From CAWGCE01 sp964480915 (GTDB lineage Bacteria; Planctomycetota; Planctomycetia; Pirellulales; Pirellulaceae): a stretch of DNA of 64,000 nucleotides. The stretch is taken from positions 1 to 64,000 of the forward strand of contig CAYZRS010000004.1 in assembly GCA_964480915.1 (NCBI GenBank), in the 5' to 3' direction. This document shows, in pieces, positions 1 through 9,144 of the stretch. The position numbers were made by a program, and so were the translations under genes. Position 1 is the stretch's first letter, and each line of letters begins with the position of its first letter. A model generated the notes under the pieces. It saw nothing but the letters and a program-made list of their open reading frames with translations. It made no database searches and was not told the DNA's origin.

Positions 1-893
1 TAATAGTCGGTCTCCGTGGTACCCGGCACAAATTCACTCTCTTCGAGCGAACCGAACAGCACGCCCACGTCGACCGAATAAGCGGGGCCGTCGACCGCAC
101 CTGGTTCTGGCGGGTGCAGGGTATTCGGCACGATGACCTCTCCCAGATCCATCGTCTGAGTCAACGGTAAGAAATTGTGATCGCCGTCATCTTCCATCGT
201 CAGGGCGCCGCCACCTTCGTTGAAAGCTAACTTGATCGCCGACCGTTGCCCCAGCCACAACTCGCCGAATAAATTCTCAGGCGATAGCGCGACGGAACTG
301 TTCATCCCCATGATGTGGTTGGACGTGAACGGTGCCGCTGCAGGACCCGGGTAGGAAGGCGTGTAACTTGTCGGAGCGACGCTGATTCCCGTGCCGATCG
401 GACCAAATCCATCGTGGTGTCGTAAACCGAGCAAATGACCCAGTTCGTGGGCGGCGGTCACAGCACTGGCTCGCACGATCATGTCGACCGGATACTCGCC
501 CGTCAGCGGATCGATCGAGATCGGCCGGCCGTCCGGGTGCACCATTCCATCAAACAGACTAAGTACGCCCGGACCGTTGACTTTCGCCGTATCGTCGTCA
601 TCCAAATTGAGAAAATCAATCGACTCGGCCGATCCGAATGCATCGGTATTAAAGAGGATGCGAGAAGCCAAAAATGCGCCCGGATCGGTCAGCGTAAAGT
701 CGATCGCAAACGGCGAATAAATTTCGGCCAACTCGTCGAGGATGGCCATCCTTTCCGGTGGCGAATAGACGTGCTCTCCCGGTTCAGTAAACGTGTCGAA
801 ATCGAGAAACACCGTTTGAGTGGCTGAGGCAGCGGTAACGACAGAAAAACAGATGGTCATTGCTAACAGGTCGTGGGGTCTGCGGAAAATCAC
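1..893 (-). CDS. Secreted metzincin-like zinc metalloprotease, partial (3' end beyond left edge)
   Basis: This reading frame runs open from a GTG at 893 down to base 1 and continues off the window. The GTG start is chosen because AGGAGA lies 7 bases upstream and because it gives a complete signal peptide: two arginines near the start, then a hydrophobic stretch ending VTAASA. An in-frame ATG at 858-860 would remove the positive end of the signal. Around residues 146-156 it carries HELGHLLGLRH, the HExxHxxGxxH zinc site of metzincins, and further on an IMGMN segment that fits the Met-turn. The first half (LDFDTF..., LAEIYSPF) resembles the propeptide-less bacterial proteases common in planctomycetes. 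It probably acts outside the cytoplasm. The C-terminus is not visible, so a dockerin or PEP-CTERM anchor cannot be judged. It is divergent from the sigma factor gene at 1124. Confidence 0.85.
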   Translation of the reverse strand, partial: MIFRRPHDLLAMTICFSVVTAASATQTVFLDFDTFTEPGEHVYSPPERMAILDELAEIYSPFAIDFTLTDPGAFLASRILFNTDAFGSAESIDFLNLDDDDTAKVNGPGVLSLFDGMVHPDGRPISIDPLTGEYPVDMIVRASAVTAAHELGHLLGLRHHDGFGPIGTGISVAPTSYTPSYPGPAAAPFTSNHIMGMNSSVALSPENLFGELWLGQRSAIKLAFNEGGGALTMEDDGDHNFLPLTQTMDLGEVIVPNTLHPPEPGAVDGPAYSVDVGVLFGSLEESEFVPGTTETDY

Positions 894-1123
894 GGGGACA
901 TCTCCTATTTCCAAATGCGGTTTGTGAACGCGGATTCACCCGGGCGGCGGTTTTCACGAAGATTTAGGCGTCTGAGGGCCGAATCAGGGCCCTTGTACCC
1001 CCGCCGACGAGGGGTCATCGGTTACACTGAGATTCCCGTGGCCATCGACCGCCGGACAGACAATTCGCGATCGATCGGGAAATTCCACGGAAAACGACAG
1101 CGATCATCCCCGGGAATCATCCA

Positions 1124-1696
1124 ATGGCCGCGAATCAGTGGGAAACGTGGGTGGCGGCCGTCAGGAATGGCGACGAACAGGCATCGCAGGAATTTTGGAA
1201 TCGCTACGCTCGGCCTCTTATCCGACTCACAGAACACAATCTGCAACAGCGACTGCGCCGTCGTGTCGACGCGGAAGATGTCGTCCAATCGGCATTTCGC
1301 ACCGCTTTCCGTCGACTGCAAGAGGGGCAATTCGAACTCAACTCGGACGACCAGCTCTGGAAATTGCTCTGTGCGATCACCTTGAACAAGACGCGGCGGC
1401 AGGCACGCCGTCACACGCAGCAAGCTCGCACCATGGATCGCGAGGTTTATGCCGACAACCAAGACATTGGCCGCACCAAGCATGAACCGACTCCTGCAGA
1501 AGCCGTCTGCCTCGTCGATCTGGTCGAACAGGTCATCGAAGAGGCGAAAGACGACGAACATCGCCAGGTGCTGTGCCTCAAACTGGACGGATACACCAAC
1601 GGCGAAATCGCTGCTGAATTGGCCAAATCGGAACGTACGGTGCGACGAATCACGGAACAACTAAGAGAGACTTTTGATCGCCTGCTTAAGTCCTAA
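1124..1696 (+). CDS. ECF-family RNA polymerase sigma factor (planctomycete type)
   Basis: The 190-residue product has sigma region 2 at about residues 15-90, including DAEDVVQSAFRTAF for core binding and -10 recognition, and region 4 at about 135-188 with the helix-turn-helix GYTNGEIAAELAKSERTVRR. The linker is rich in charged residues, and no anti-sigma gene follows. Instead, a transmembrane Ser/Thr kinase with WD40 repeats starts 85 bases downstream on the same strand. ECF factors of this type next to protein kinases are a known planctomycete arrangement, and by family precedent phosphorylation may control the sigma factor. The ATG at 1124 has no obvious ribosome binding site. The family is certain; the regulon and signal are unknown. 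Confidence 0.9.
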   Translation: MAANQWETWVAAVRNGDEQASQEFWNRYARPLIRLTEHNLQQRLRRRVDAEDVVQSAFRTAFRRLQEGQFELNSDDQLWKLLCAITLNKTRRQARRHTQQARTMDREVYADNQDIGRTKHEPTPAEAVCLVDLVEQVIEEAKDDEHRQVLCLKLDGYTNGEIAAELAKSERTVRRITEQLRETFDRLLKS

Positions 1697-1781
1697 AAAA
1701 CGGGGCGGCAACTTCGCACCTCTCCCCAACCTTCACCAACCCTTCCTACCTCTTCACAGAAAGACCACAAACACTGCTCCG

Positions 1782-4700
1782 ATGGATGAAGCCATTCGAC
1801 AACAATTCGAATCGTCTTGGTGCGCCGGCAACCCGGCGTCGATAGCCAACTTGATTGGTCGCTGCGATTCCTCGTTACGGCAGGCGACCTTAGAAGAGCT
1901 GGTCATGATCGATTTGGAGTTTCGCTGGAAACAGCGCTTGACCTATTCCAGTCAGAAATCAAGCTTGTCGACCATCTCGCCCCCTTCGATCGAGCATTAT
2001 GTCTCCGAATTCCCAGCGCTGAACAACCCGGCATCGATCCGGCGACTTATTGCCGAAGAGTTACTCGTCCGGCGACAGTACGGCGACGATGTTTCTCAGT
2101 CGACGCAAGAGTACCAGTCACGGTTTCCCAAGATCGCATGGACCGACGACGATCATCCGGCAAGCCGACCAACAGCCTCTGTTTCACCAGGTCAGGCGCT
2201 CGGGCGTTATCGACTGATCGACTTGCATGCGCGGGGCGGCTTTGGTGAAGTGTGGCGAGCCTTTGACAACGTATTGCAACGGATTGTCGCGTTAAAAACG
2301 ATCCAACCCAGATTCAGAAACGATGCGGAACTGAAACGACGCTTTGAGTTGGAAGCACGCACGACGGCGAAGCTGGAACACCCCGGCATCGTTTCTGTCC
2401 ACGACTTGAATGAGGACGCCACAACGCCGTTTTATGCAATGCGGTTTCTGGGTGACAATACGATGGCCGTCGCCATTCGTGAGTATCACGATCTTGCCGG
2501 GACCGATGGCGAGCGAAACGTGCGCCGCCTGCGACTCTTGAACGCTTTCCTCGCCGTCTGCAGAGCGGTCGAGTTTGCTCATGCGAAAGGCATCATTCAT
2601 CGAGACTTGAAACCGCAGAATATCGCAATGGGAGATTTTGGAGAGATCTCGATCCTCGACTGGGGACTCGCTAAACCAGTTTCTGGCAATGGCGATCGAC
2701 CCGACGGCCATTCACCGCCGCGCGAAGACGCCTCGAACGACGATGTGAATGGTAGCGATCAGTGGCAAACGCGAGCTGGTTCCATGGTCGGTACGCCCGC
2801 CTACATGTCACCGGAACAGCGGAGGGGGCAAGTTGATCTGGTCGACCAATTGAGCGATCAATACTGCTTGGGCGCGATCCTGTTCGAACTCTTGACGGGG
2901 CGATCCCCTTCGCCACAGGCAGACCAGCCAGGCCCGGCACGCGATACTAGGCGTCTTTTAGCAGACCAAGCGATTCCCAAACCGCTGGCAGCCGTTTGTT
3001 CGAAAGCGATGTCGGCGACACGGGAAGATCGCTACAAAACCGTGACTTGCCTGATTGATGATTGCGAGCGTTTTCTTTCCGGAGAACCGGTCGCTGCATT
3101 CCCTGAACCTTGGACCGCCCGCGCAGCCCGGTGGATCAAGCGTCACCAAACCGGGGTGGTAGCCACGGCAACCGGGCTGTTGATCGCGGGCATCGTGACA
3201 GGCATCTCCTTGATCCTGCTGGTCGACGTCAATCGTGACTTGGCAAGCCAAAAGAGGCAGAGCGAGTCCTTACGAGTCAAAGCCGAAGATGCGTTGGAAC
3301 AGGCGACGGACAGTCTCTACTCTCACGCGGTCGGGCTGGCGCATGCCGAGTGGCGCAAGAACAACGTCACGCGGGCCAAGGAGCTGCTCGCCGATTGCCC
3401 CGTCGCGCTGAGAAATTGGGAATGGCATTTTTTGGCAACGCTCATCGACGAGCAAAAGCCAGCTGCAACGATCCGTACGCACCGCTCCCCCATTCACCTC
3501 CTATGCTCCGGCCCTGATGGCGAGGTGCTCGCCTCCGGCGATTCCGACAACACGGTCATCGTCCATGAAACCGATTCCTTCCGCGAGCTGGCTCGCTATG
3601 CCTTCAACGGAAAAATCGAAACGCTAGCTTTTGGTGCCTCGGAGGAGACGCTTCTGATCGCCGGCTACGAATCGGTCGACGGTCAATTTCGGGGAAAACT
3701 TGTCGCTTGGAACTGGCAAGCAGATCAGATCATCACCGAACAGTTTGTCGATGCCAGGGCGATCTTCGATTTGGAAGTTAATGTCCCGCGTGACTTATTA
3801 TTGGCGAGCACCGATCGTGGCAAGCTCTTCAGCTGGAAGCTTTCAACATGGGAAGCGGCTGCCACGCTCGCATGTCGAGATCGCCCGATCAGGAACATTC
3901 GTTGTCTTCCCGGGGCCGGCTCATCGTTGCTCGTTACGTTGACCTGTAAGGCCGATATTGAAATCTGGGACTGGGATGCCAAACGGCGAGTTGCCAAACT
4001 AACTGACAACGACCCGCACGACCTAAGGCAAGTCGAAGCAAATGATGTCGCTTCCATCTGGAGTGCGGGTGATGACGGCTTGATCCGAGTCTGGCCGTTG
4101 ATTTCCCCTACCAATGCGAACCCCGTCGACAGGCAAGAACTTCAAACACCGCAAGCCGTCCCTTTAGTCGGCCATAGCGACACCATTACGTCGCTCGCCT
4201 GCAATCCACAGAATCAGCTGGTGGCGACTGGGGGATACGACCGGACCATTCGCATCTGGAATTCGCAACGACGGTCCCAACAACAGGTGATTCGACACCA
4301 CACAAGCCACATTCGTGCGCTGACCTTCAGCGCGAGCGGAAGCCAACTCTTTTCCGCCGGGGACGAAGGAGAAATTTACGTTTGGTCGGTCGACCGTTTG
4401 GCGAACGACTTGCCCAACGGTGAATTCGTTGATTTTTCCGCGGTCGACGATCGACTGGCGGTCGCGACGCGAAGGAAACTGATAGTGCGTCGGGAAGACG
4501 ATCATCCGCCGGTCGCAATTCGACTTCGTGAGCAAGGCATCATTCATATCGCCTTTTCGCCTCAAGGAGACACGATTGCCGCCGCGGGAAAACGGGGCGG
4601 CATCGCGGTGATCGATGCGCGTCGCGGCGAGTTGCTCTATCAGATCGAAACGCATGGCGAAGTCGTTCAAGACGTCGTATTTTCAGCCGACGGTCAATCG

Positions 4701-5282
4701 ATGATCGGCGGTTGCCATGACGAGCAGATTCGAATTTGGAATACGAGCGACGGTTCGCTTCGACATCAGTTTGCTGCCGGCGGAATCGCCGTCCAACTAG
4801 CGATCGATTCAAAACACAAGCGACTGATCGGCGGTTTCAATCAAGGTGAATTGGCGTGGTGGTCTTTGCCAACAGGCCAATGCGAACGTCGGATACGCGC
4901 CCATGAAAAATTCATGTCGTGCATGGCGGTGTGCATTCAGGAGGAGATGCTGGCGACATCAGGCATCGACGGCATCATCAAGGTTTGGAACGTCAATTCA
5001 GGCGACCTACTCCAAGAGATGAAAGTCGGCACTTCGTGGCTCAACTGCCTGGCCTTCACCATCGACGGCGGTCGACTCCTTTCCGGAAGCGAACAAACGG
5101 TCACTTTCTGGGAACCTCAATCTGGTCGAGAAATCATGTCGATCGCTTTGGACCGGTGTGTTCACAACATGTCCTTCGATCGCCACGGCCACCGATTGGC
5201 GCTGGCCGGTGAGTCGCCTCAAATCCGAATCTGGTCTTCCCAGCAACAACAGGGCCCGCAAACCGCAACGTCTGCGAACTAG
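1782..5282 (+). CDS. Transmembrane serine/threonine protein kinase with WD40 repeats
   Basis: The start is placed at the ATG at 1782 (MDEAIRQQF); an in-frame ATG at 1674 would overlap the sigma factor gene and adds an unlikely proline-rich leader. The 1166-residue product has an N-terminal helical region (1-135), a kinase domain at about 140-430, one membrane segment at about 456-483 and then a coiled-coil link and many WD40 blades (about 565-1160). Kinase motifs are visible: glycine loop GGFGEVW, ATP-binding lysine in ALKTI, catalytic HRDLKPQN near residue 273, GTPAYMSPEQ. The metal-binding DFG is DWG, a common planctomycete variant. The WD40 part lies on the far side of the membrane from the kinase and probably senses or scaffolds. 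Pairing with the sigma gene upstream suggests a joint signalling unit. Confidence 0.92.
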   Translation: MDEAIRQQFESSWCAGNPASIANLIGRCDSSLRQATLEELVMIDLEFRWKQRLTYSSQKSSLSTISPPSIEHYVSEFPALNNPASIRRLIAEELLVRRQYGDDVSQSTQEYQSRFPKIAWTDDDHPASRPTASVSPGQALGRYRLIDLHARGGFGEVWRAFDNVLQRIVALKTIQPRFRNDAELKRRFELEARTTAKLEHPGIVSVHDLNEDATTPFYAMRFLGDNTMAVAIREYHDLAGTDGERNVRRLRLLNAFLAVCRAVEFAHAKGIIHRDLKPQNIAMGDFGEISILDWGLAKPVSGNGDRPDGHSPPREDASNDDVNGSDQWQTRAGSMVGTPAYMSPEQRRGQVDLVDQLSDQYCLGAILFELLTGRSPSPQADQPGPARDTRRLLADQAIPKPLAAVCSKAMSATREDRYKTVTCLIDDCERFLSGEPVAAFPEPWTARAARWIKRHQTGVVATATGLLIAGIVTGISLILLVDVNRDLASQKRQSESLRVKAEDALEQATDSLYSHAVGLAHAEWRKNNVTRAKELLADCPVALRNWEWHFLATLIDEQKPAATIRTHRSPIHLLCSGPDGEVLASGDSDNTVIVHETDSFRELARYAFNGKIETLAFGASEETLLIAGYESVDGQFRGKLVAWNWQADQIITEQFVDARAIFDLEVNVPRDLLLASTDRGKLFSWKLSTWEAAATLACRDRPIRNIRCLPGAGSSLLVTLTCKADIEIWDWDAKRRVAKLTDNDPHDLRQVEANDVASIWSAGDDGLIRVWPLISPTNANPVDRQELQTPQAVPLVGHSDTITSLACNPQNQLVATGGYDRTIRIWNSQRRSQQQVIRHHTSHIRALTFSASGSQLFSAGDEGEIYVWSVDRLANDLPNGEFVDFSAVDDRLAVATRRKLIVRREDDHPPVAIRLREQGIIHIAFSPQGDTIAAAGKRGGIAVIDARRGELLYQIETHGEVVQDVVFSADGQSMIGGCHDEQIRIWNTSDGSLRHQFAAGGIAVQLAIDSKHKRLIGGFNQGELAWWSLPTGQCERRIRAHEKFMSCMAVCIQEEMLATSGIDGIIKVWNVNSGDLLQEMKVGTSWLNCLAFTIDGGRLLSGSEQTVTFWEPQSGREIMSIALDRCVHNMSFDRHGHRLALAGESPQIRIWSSQQQQGPQTATSAN

Positions 5283-5366
5283 CAGTTCTTTTCTATTGCT
5301 CTTAAGATGCGAACCGGGCAGTGTTTCCTGCGCGAAGAATTACCAACGCAACAATTTTAGGTTGAC

Positions 5367-6716
5367 ATGAAACAGAACATGAAATTCTCATTTGCCTTAC
5401 TTTCGATTTGTTCACTGTTGCTGCCGGGAAGCTTAACGTGCCATGGCGAAGACTGGCCACAGTGGCGAGGCGTTCATCGCGATGGTAAGTGGCACGAGTC
5501 CGGGATCGTTGATTCTTTTGGTGCAGAGACCATGGAGCCTGTCTGGCGGACACCGATCGGGCCAGGTTACACGGGGCCCACCGTCAGTGACGGAAAAGTC
5601 TATGTGATGGATCGCGTGAAAGAGCCGCAACAAGAACGCATCTTGTGTTTCTCCGCCGCCGACGGGACGCCACTATGGAATCAGACATACGCCTGTGCTT
5701 ACGAAGGGATCGGGTACAAGGCCGGACCTCGAGCGGCCGTGACAATCCATCAAGGCTCGGCGATCGCACTGGGCGCCATGGGAAACCTCCATTGCCTAGA
5801 CGCGGCCACGGGAAAGATCAAATGGCAACGTGACTTGGCTGCCGAATACGACATCGCGGGAACCGAGGATCGCCAGACGCGCATGCCGATTTGGGGCATC
5901 GCCGCCTCGCCGCTTGTCGTCAACGATCTGGTAATCCTACATATCGGCGGTCGCGAAGGAGCCTGCGTCGTGGCTCATCGCCTGTCCGATGGAGAACCGG
6001 TCTGGCGAGCACTCGAGGATCGAGCCCAGTACTCGTCGCCGATCCTCATCCGCCAGGCCGATCAGGACGTTGTTGTCGTGTGGACCGGAGATGGCATCGC
6101 GGGGCTTGATCCGGCGAGCGGCAAAGTCCATTGGCACGAGCTCATGACGCCGGTCAACATGCCAATCGGTATCGCGACGCCGATCGTGCGCGGCGATCGC
6201 ATCTTTGTGACTTCGTTCTACGACGGTGCCATGATGTTGAACATCAGCTCAACCGAATTGACCGCCGATGTCGTCTGGCAAAAACGAGGACGCAGCGAGA
6301 AAGAGACCGACGGACTGCATTCGATTATCAGCACGCCCGTCTGGCTCGGCGAGCACATCTATGGCGTCGACAGCTATGGTGAGCTGCGTTGCCTTATTGC
6401 CGAAACGGGTGAACGAGTCTGGGAGGACCTGTCGGCCACGCCCAAGGCTCGCTGGAGCAACATTCACTTCGTGCAACATGGTGACCGCATGTGGATGTTC
6501 AATGAGCGGGGCGAGTTGATCATCGGCAAGCTATCGCCTGAGGGCTTTGCCGAAATCGATCGAGCCAAGCTGCTCGAACCGACCAAAGACCAACTCAATC
6601 GCCGCGGCGGCGTCTGCTGGTCTCATCCGGCTTTCGCGAATAAACACATTTTCGTTCGCAACGATGAAGAGCTTGTCTGCGCCAGCCTGGCCGCCGGTTC
6701 AGAGATCGACCCGTAG
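5367..6716 (+). CDS. Secreted PQQ-binding-like beta-propeller protein
   Basis: The 449-residue protein starts with a signal peptide (hydrophobic stretch around residues 6-22, cleavage near TCHGE) followed by DWPQWRG, the start typical of planctomycete PQQ-like propellers related to BamB. Repeating propeller blades with DGKVYVMD, DAATGKIKWQ, DPASGKVHWH and ETGERVWE follow to the C-terminus. These are the alternating turns of the WD-like/PQQ fold. Such domains may bind a quinone cofactor or act as protein scaffolds; no dehydrogenase active site can be assigned, so I do not call it an alcohol dehydrogenase. ATG at 5367 has an AGG five bases upstream; a second ATG at 5379 would also retain the signal peptide. 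It stands 84 bases after the WD40 kinase and may be co-transcribed with it. Confidence 0.85.
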   Translation: MKQNMKFSFALLSICSLLLPGSLTCHGEDWPQWRGVHRDGKWHESGIVDSFGAETMEPVWRTPIGPGYTGPTVSDGKVYVMDRVKEPQQERILCFSAADGTPLWNQTYACAYEGIGYKAGPRAAVTIHQGSAIALGAMGNLHCLDAATGKIKWQRDLAAEYDIAGTEDRQTRMPIWGIAASPLVVNDLVILHIGGREGACVVAHRLSDGEPVWRALEDRAQYSSPILIRQADQDVVVVWTGDGIAGLDPASGKVHWHELMTPVNMPIGIATPIVRGDRIFVTSFYDGAMMLNISSTELTADVVWQKRGRSEKETDGLHSIISTPVWLGEHIYGVDSYGELRCLIAETGERVWEDLSATPKARWSNIHFVQHGDRMWMFNERGELIIGKLSPEGFAEIDRAKLLEPTKDQLNRRGGVCWSHPAFANKHIFVRNDEELVCASLAAGSEIDP

Positions 6717-6733
6717 GCAACCCGGGATCGCGG

Positions 6734-7519
6734 CTACGCTTGCGCCTGCCGACCTCGCACCGCGATCGCAACCAGCTTGTTGACCTGAGCCAGAAACGTC
6801 ACCGCGGGAATCGGCAGCCATCGCAGTACGGCAAGTCGAGCCCGATACATGGGCGCATATTCGGTACGTATCGCGGCAGCTGAAACGGGTGCCGTCTGCA
6901 GACCTTGCGCCGCCGTCGAGCCTTGCTTGACATAGACCAAGAGGTTGTAGCGATACCACGGTTTGACTGCCGCATCATCCTTCACCCCCGGTCGGACAAG
7001 ATCGTAGGCATCGAACCCCCGTTGATTGAATAGCCCACACCAGTACGACAGCGGGCGTTCGTTGATGTGATGTTCGCCCCCTTGGCCAGGCACAGCAGCC
7101 GAGAAAATCACCACATCGCTGTGAGCGACCAACGAGTCGATCAAGACTTCGGCAGAATCAGGTGCGAGGTGCTCGGCGACTTCCAGACATTGCACCGCGT
7201 CGAATCGTCGCCCGAGTTCGATCTTTTGATTCAAATCGCTGGGTCGAAAATGACGGGGATCGATCAACAGGCTTGCCTGATCAACGTAATCCCCATCCAA
7301 GCCGACGTAATCTTTGATTCCCAGCTCGTCCCAAACCCGCAGCCAGGCCCCCTGTCCGCAGCCGAAGTCAGCAACGCCAGAAACATGAAGAGACTCTAAA
7401 ATCCGTGGCAAGCAAGATCGGGCCGAGGCCATGGAGCCCCGATTCATGTGGTCGTAGTAGCCGCTGTCGTATCGGTACATTCGTCTGACAAACCTTCTGT
7501 GAAATTCAACCGAGTCCAA
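6734..7519 (-). CDS. Class I SAM-dependent methyltransferase (Methyltransf_23-like)
   Basis: The 261-residue product has the SAM-binding Rossmann motif I DFGCGQGAW at about residues 51-59, an acidic end of strand 2 (GLDGDY) and motif IV-like QCLEVAEHL near residue 110. This arrangement is that of methyltransferases acting on small molecules or sugars. The C-terminal third (PLSYWCGLFNQRGF) is also typical of Methyltransf_23 proteins near polysaccharide genes, but no glycosyltransferase is nearby, so the substrate is unknown. The frame opens with TTG at 7519; an ATG at 7480 (MYRYDSGYY) is an alternative, but the residues before it look like family sequence. It converges with the propeller gene and is divergent from rsmH. 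Confidence 0.8.
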   Translation of the reverse strand: MDSVEFHRRFVRRMYRYDSGYYDHMNRGSMASARSCLPRILESLHVSGVADFGCGQGAWLRVWDELGIKDYVGLDGDYVDQASLLIDPRHFRPSDLNQKIELGRRFDAVQCLEVAEHLAPDSAEVLIDSLVAHSDVVIFSAAVPGQGGEHHINERPLSYWCGLFNQRGFDAYDLVRPGVKDDAAVKPWYRYNLLVYVKQGSTAAQGLQTAPVSAAAIRTEYAPMYRARLAVLRWLPIPAVTFLAQVNKLVAIAVRGRQAQA

Positions 7520-7663
7520 CTTTAGCTTGCTCTCGATCGTCGGTGAATAGCAGCCTGTCGTTTTGCGACCACACCCCTTGGCAAGAACCGGGCCGCTGTC
7601 GGCCTTGCTGCGGAAAGTGGTAGGATAGCGGCTCGCCCGCCACGCTCAGAAACAGTATCCCCA

Positions 7664-8548
7664 ATGCCCGAACCATCTTCATGCCACGTGCCAGTGCTTC
7701 CCGCGGAAGTGATGGATTTGCTTGCCCCCCAACCCGGGCAAATCATTGTGGATGGGACGCTTGGCGGCGGTGGGCACACCAGATTGATTGCTGCGGCCGT
7801 CGGTCGAACCGGTCGTGTCGTCGCACTCGATCGCGACGGCCTGGCAATTGAAGCGGCCGAACGAGAGCTTGCCGATCTGCCCGTGTCGATCGTGCACGCC
7901 AATTTCCGCAACTTCCCCGAAGCGCTCGACCAACTCGAAATCGAAATGGCGGACGGGATGTTGGTCGACCTGGGGCTGTCCAGCGACCAGCTCGACGACG
8001 ACGAACGCGGTTTCAGTTTCCATTCGGAAGGACCGCTCGATCTGCGGTTCGATGTAGGACGTGGAGTGCCGGCCCATCAGTTGCTCGAGCGGCTCTCCGC
8101 TGAGCACTTAGCCGACATCATCTACAAGTTTGGCGAGGAACGATTCAGCCGGAGGATTGCTCGTAAAATAGTCGAAGTGAGGCAAGATCAACCAATTCGC
8201 ACGGCTGCCGAGCTAGCGGCGATAGTCCGTAGGAGTGTGCCTCGCAGCAAGGACACCGATCGAATCGATCCGGCGACTCGCACCTTTCAAGCGTTGCGAA
8301 TCGCCGTGAATGAAGAGCTCCAATCGCTCGAGACGCTACTCAAGCGGGCTCCGTCACGGATTCGGTCCGGTGGCAAGCTAGCGGTGATTAGCTTCCACTC
8401 GCTGGAGGATCGGCGAGTCAAAGAGGCCTTTCGCGATTCAGACGCTTTTGACACCATCACCCGCAAGCCCGTGATCGCCACGGACGACGAGATCCAACGC
8501 AACCCGCGGTCGCGCAGTGCGAAGTTGCGGGTCGCCACGATCCGATAG
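7664..8548 (+). CDS. rsmH: 16S rRNA (cytosine(1402)-N(4))-methyltransferase RsmH
   Basis: RsmH (MraW) methylates N4 of C1402 in 16S rRNA, in the decoding centre, using SAM. The 294 residues match the family length. Visible landmarks are the N-terminal HVPVLPAEVMDLL, the SAM loop DGTLGGGGHT, LDLGLSS-like VDLGLSSDQLDD, the insertion domain with RTFQALRIAVNEEL, and the C-terminal VISFHSLEDRRVKEAF. In most bacteria the gene sits at the head of the dcw division and cell-wall cluster, but here none of ftsL, ftsI, murE, mraY or ftsZ follows. That fits planctomycetes, which lost FtsZ. A small membrane-anchored protein lies where ftsL would be expected. Confidence 0.96.
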   Translation: MPEPSSCHVPVLPAEVMDLLAPQPGQIIVDGTLGGGGHTRLIAAAVGRTGRVVALDRDGLAIEAAERELADLPVSIVHANFRNFPEALDQLEIEMADGMLVDLGLSSDQLDDDERGFSFHSEGPLDLRFDVGRGVPAHQLLERLSAEHLADIIYKFGEERFSRRIARKIVEVRQDQPIRTAAELAAIVRRSVPRSKDTDRIDPATRTFQALRIAVNEELQSLETLLKRAPSRIRSGGKLAVISFHSLEDRRVKEAFRDSDAFDTITRKPVIATDDEIQRNPRSRSAKLRVATIR

Positions 8549-8625
8549 TCAAACTTGTCCGCGTTCTCATCCGAATACAGCGCTCGTGCTGTGAACTTGC
8601 TCACAGCCGGAGGCCACAGATAATC

Positions 8626-9000
8626 ATGCGTCGAACTGCACTACGATTGTCGTACTTTCTCATCCCCATCGTTGCGATTGGTGGATTCATGTTTGTCCAG
8701 CAGCAAATGGACGGCCTGGCACCGGCGCCGCCTGCGGCCATTCCCAGCCAAAGCGTGCCAGAAACGATCCCAATCACAGCTCCTCAAGCACAACCAACGA
8801 TTCTTGCCCCAGAAGATACGGCCGAGTCCTTGGCCCCAGAAACCGATCGTTCCAACTGGCCCACCTCGACGATCATTCAATCCAGCTACGATGGATCGAC
8901 CGAACTTCGCCCAGCCAGCTTTCGCAGACCATCGGAGCGAATCGACACGGCCCGCGCTCAAACGGGGCAATACCTGCTGACGGATCCCGATCAGTTCTAA
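8626..9000 (+). CDS. Small membrane-anchored protein of unknown function
   Basis: The 124-residue protein has a basic N-terminus, one hydrophobic segment at about residues 9-24 (YFLIPIVAIGGFMFV), then a proline- and alanine-rich tail that is probably disordered and extracytoplasmic. It starts 77 bases after rsmH on the same strand. That is the position of ftsL in other bacteria, but the tail shows no heptad coiled coil, so I do not call it FtsL. The segment could be an uncleaved anchor or a signal peptide. No family was recognised. Upstream, the ATG at 8626 follows a GGAGG eleven bases before it, a convincing ribosome binding site that supports a real gene. Confidence 0.6.
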   Translation: MRRTALRLSYFLIPIVAIGGFMFVQQQMDGLAPAPPAAIPSQSVPETIPITAPQAQPTILAPEDTAESLAPETDRSNWPTSTIIQSSYDGSTELRPASFRRPSERIDTARAQTGQYLLTDPDQF

Positions 9001-9144
9001 GCGATTTCACCATCCTTCCTCCATCGAGCAGCGCTGCCAACGCTGTGAAAATCGCACCGTGTGAGCCTCTTACCACGTTGTGCTTCGACTACAATATGAG
9101 CTTGGTTCCCTTCGTTCGTCCCCGAACTCAGATCACGCTCCATT

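Noticed and set aside
1022..1660. Minus-strand frame of 212 residues
   Set aside because: Antisense to the sigma factor gene, no recognisable domain.
8626..9000. FtsL identity for the small protein after rsmH
   Set aside because: It has a single membrane segment, but the tail is proline-rich without heptads; position alone is not enough.
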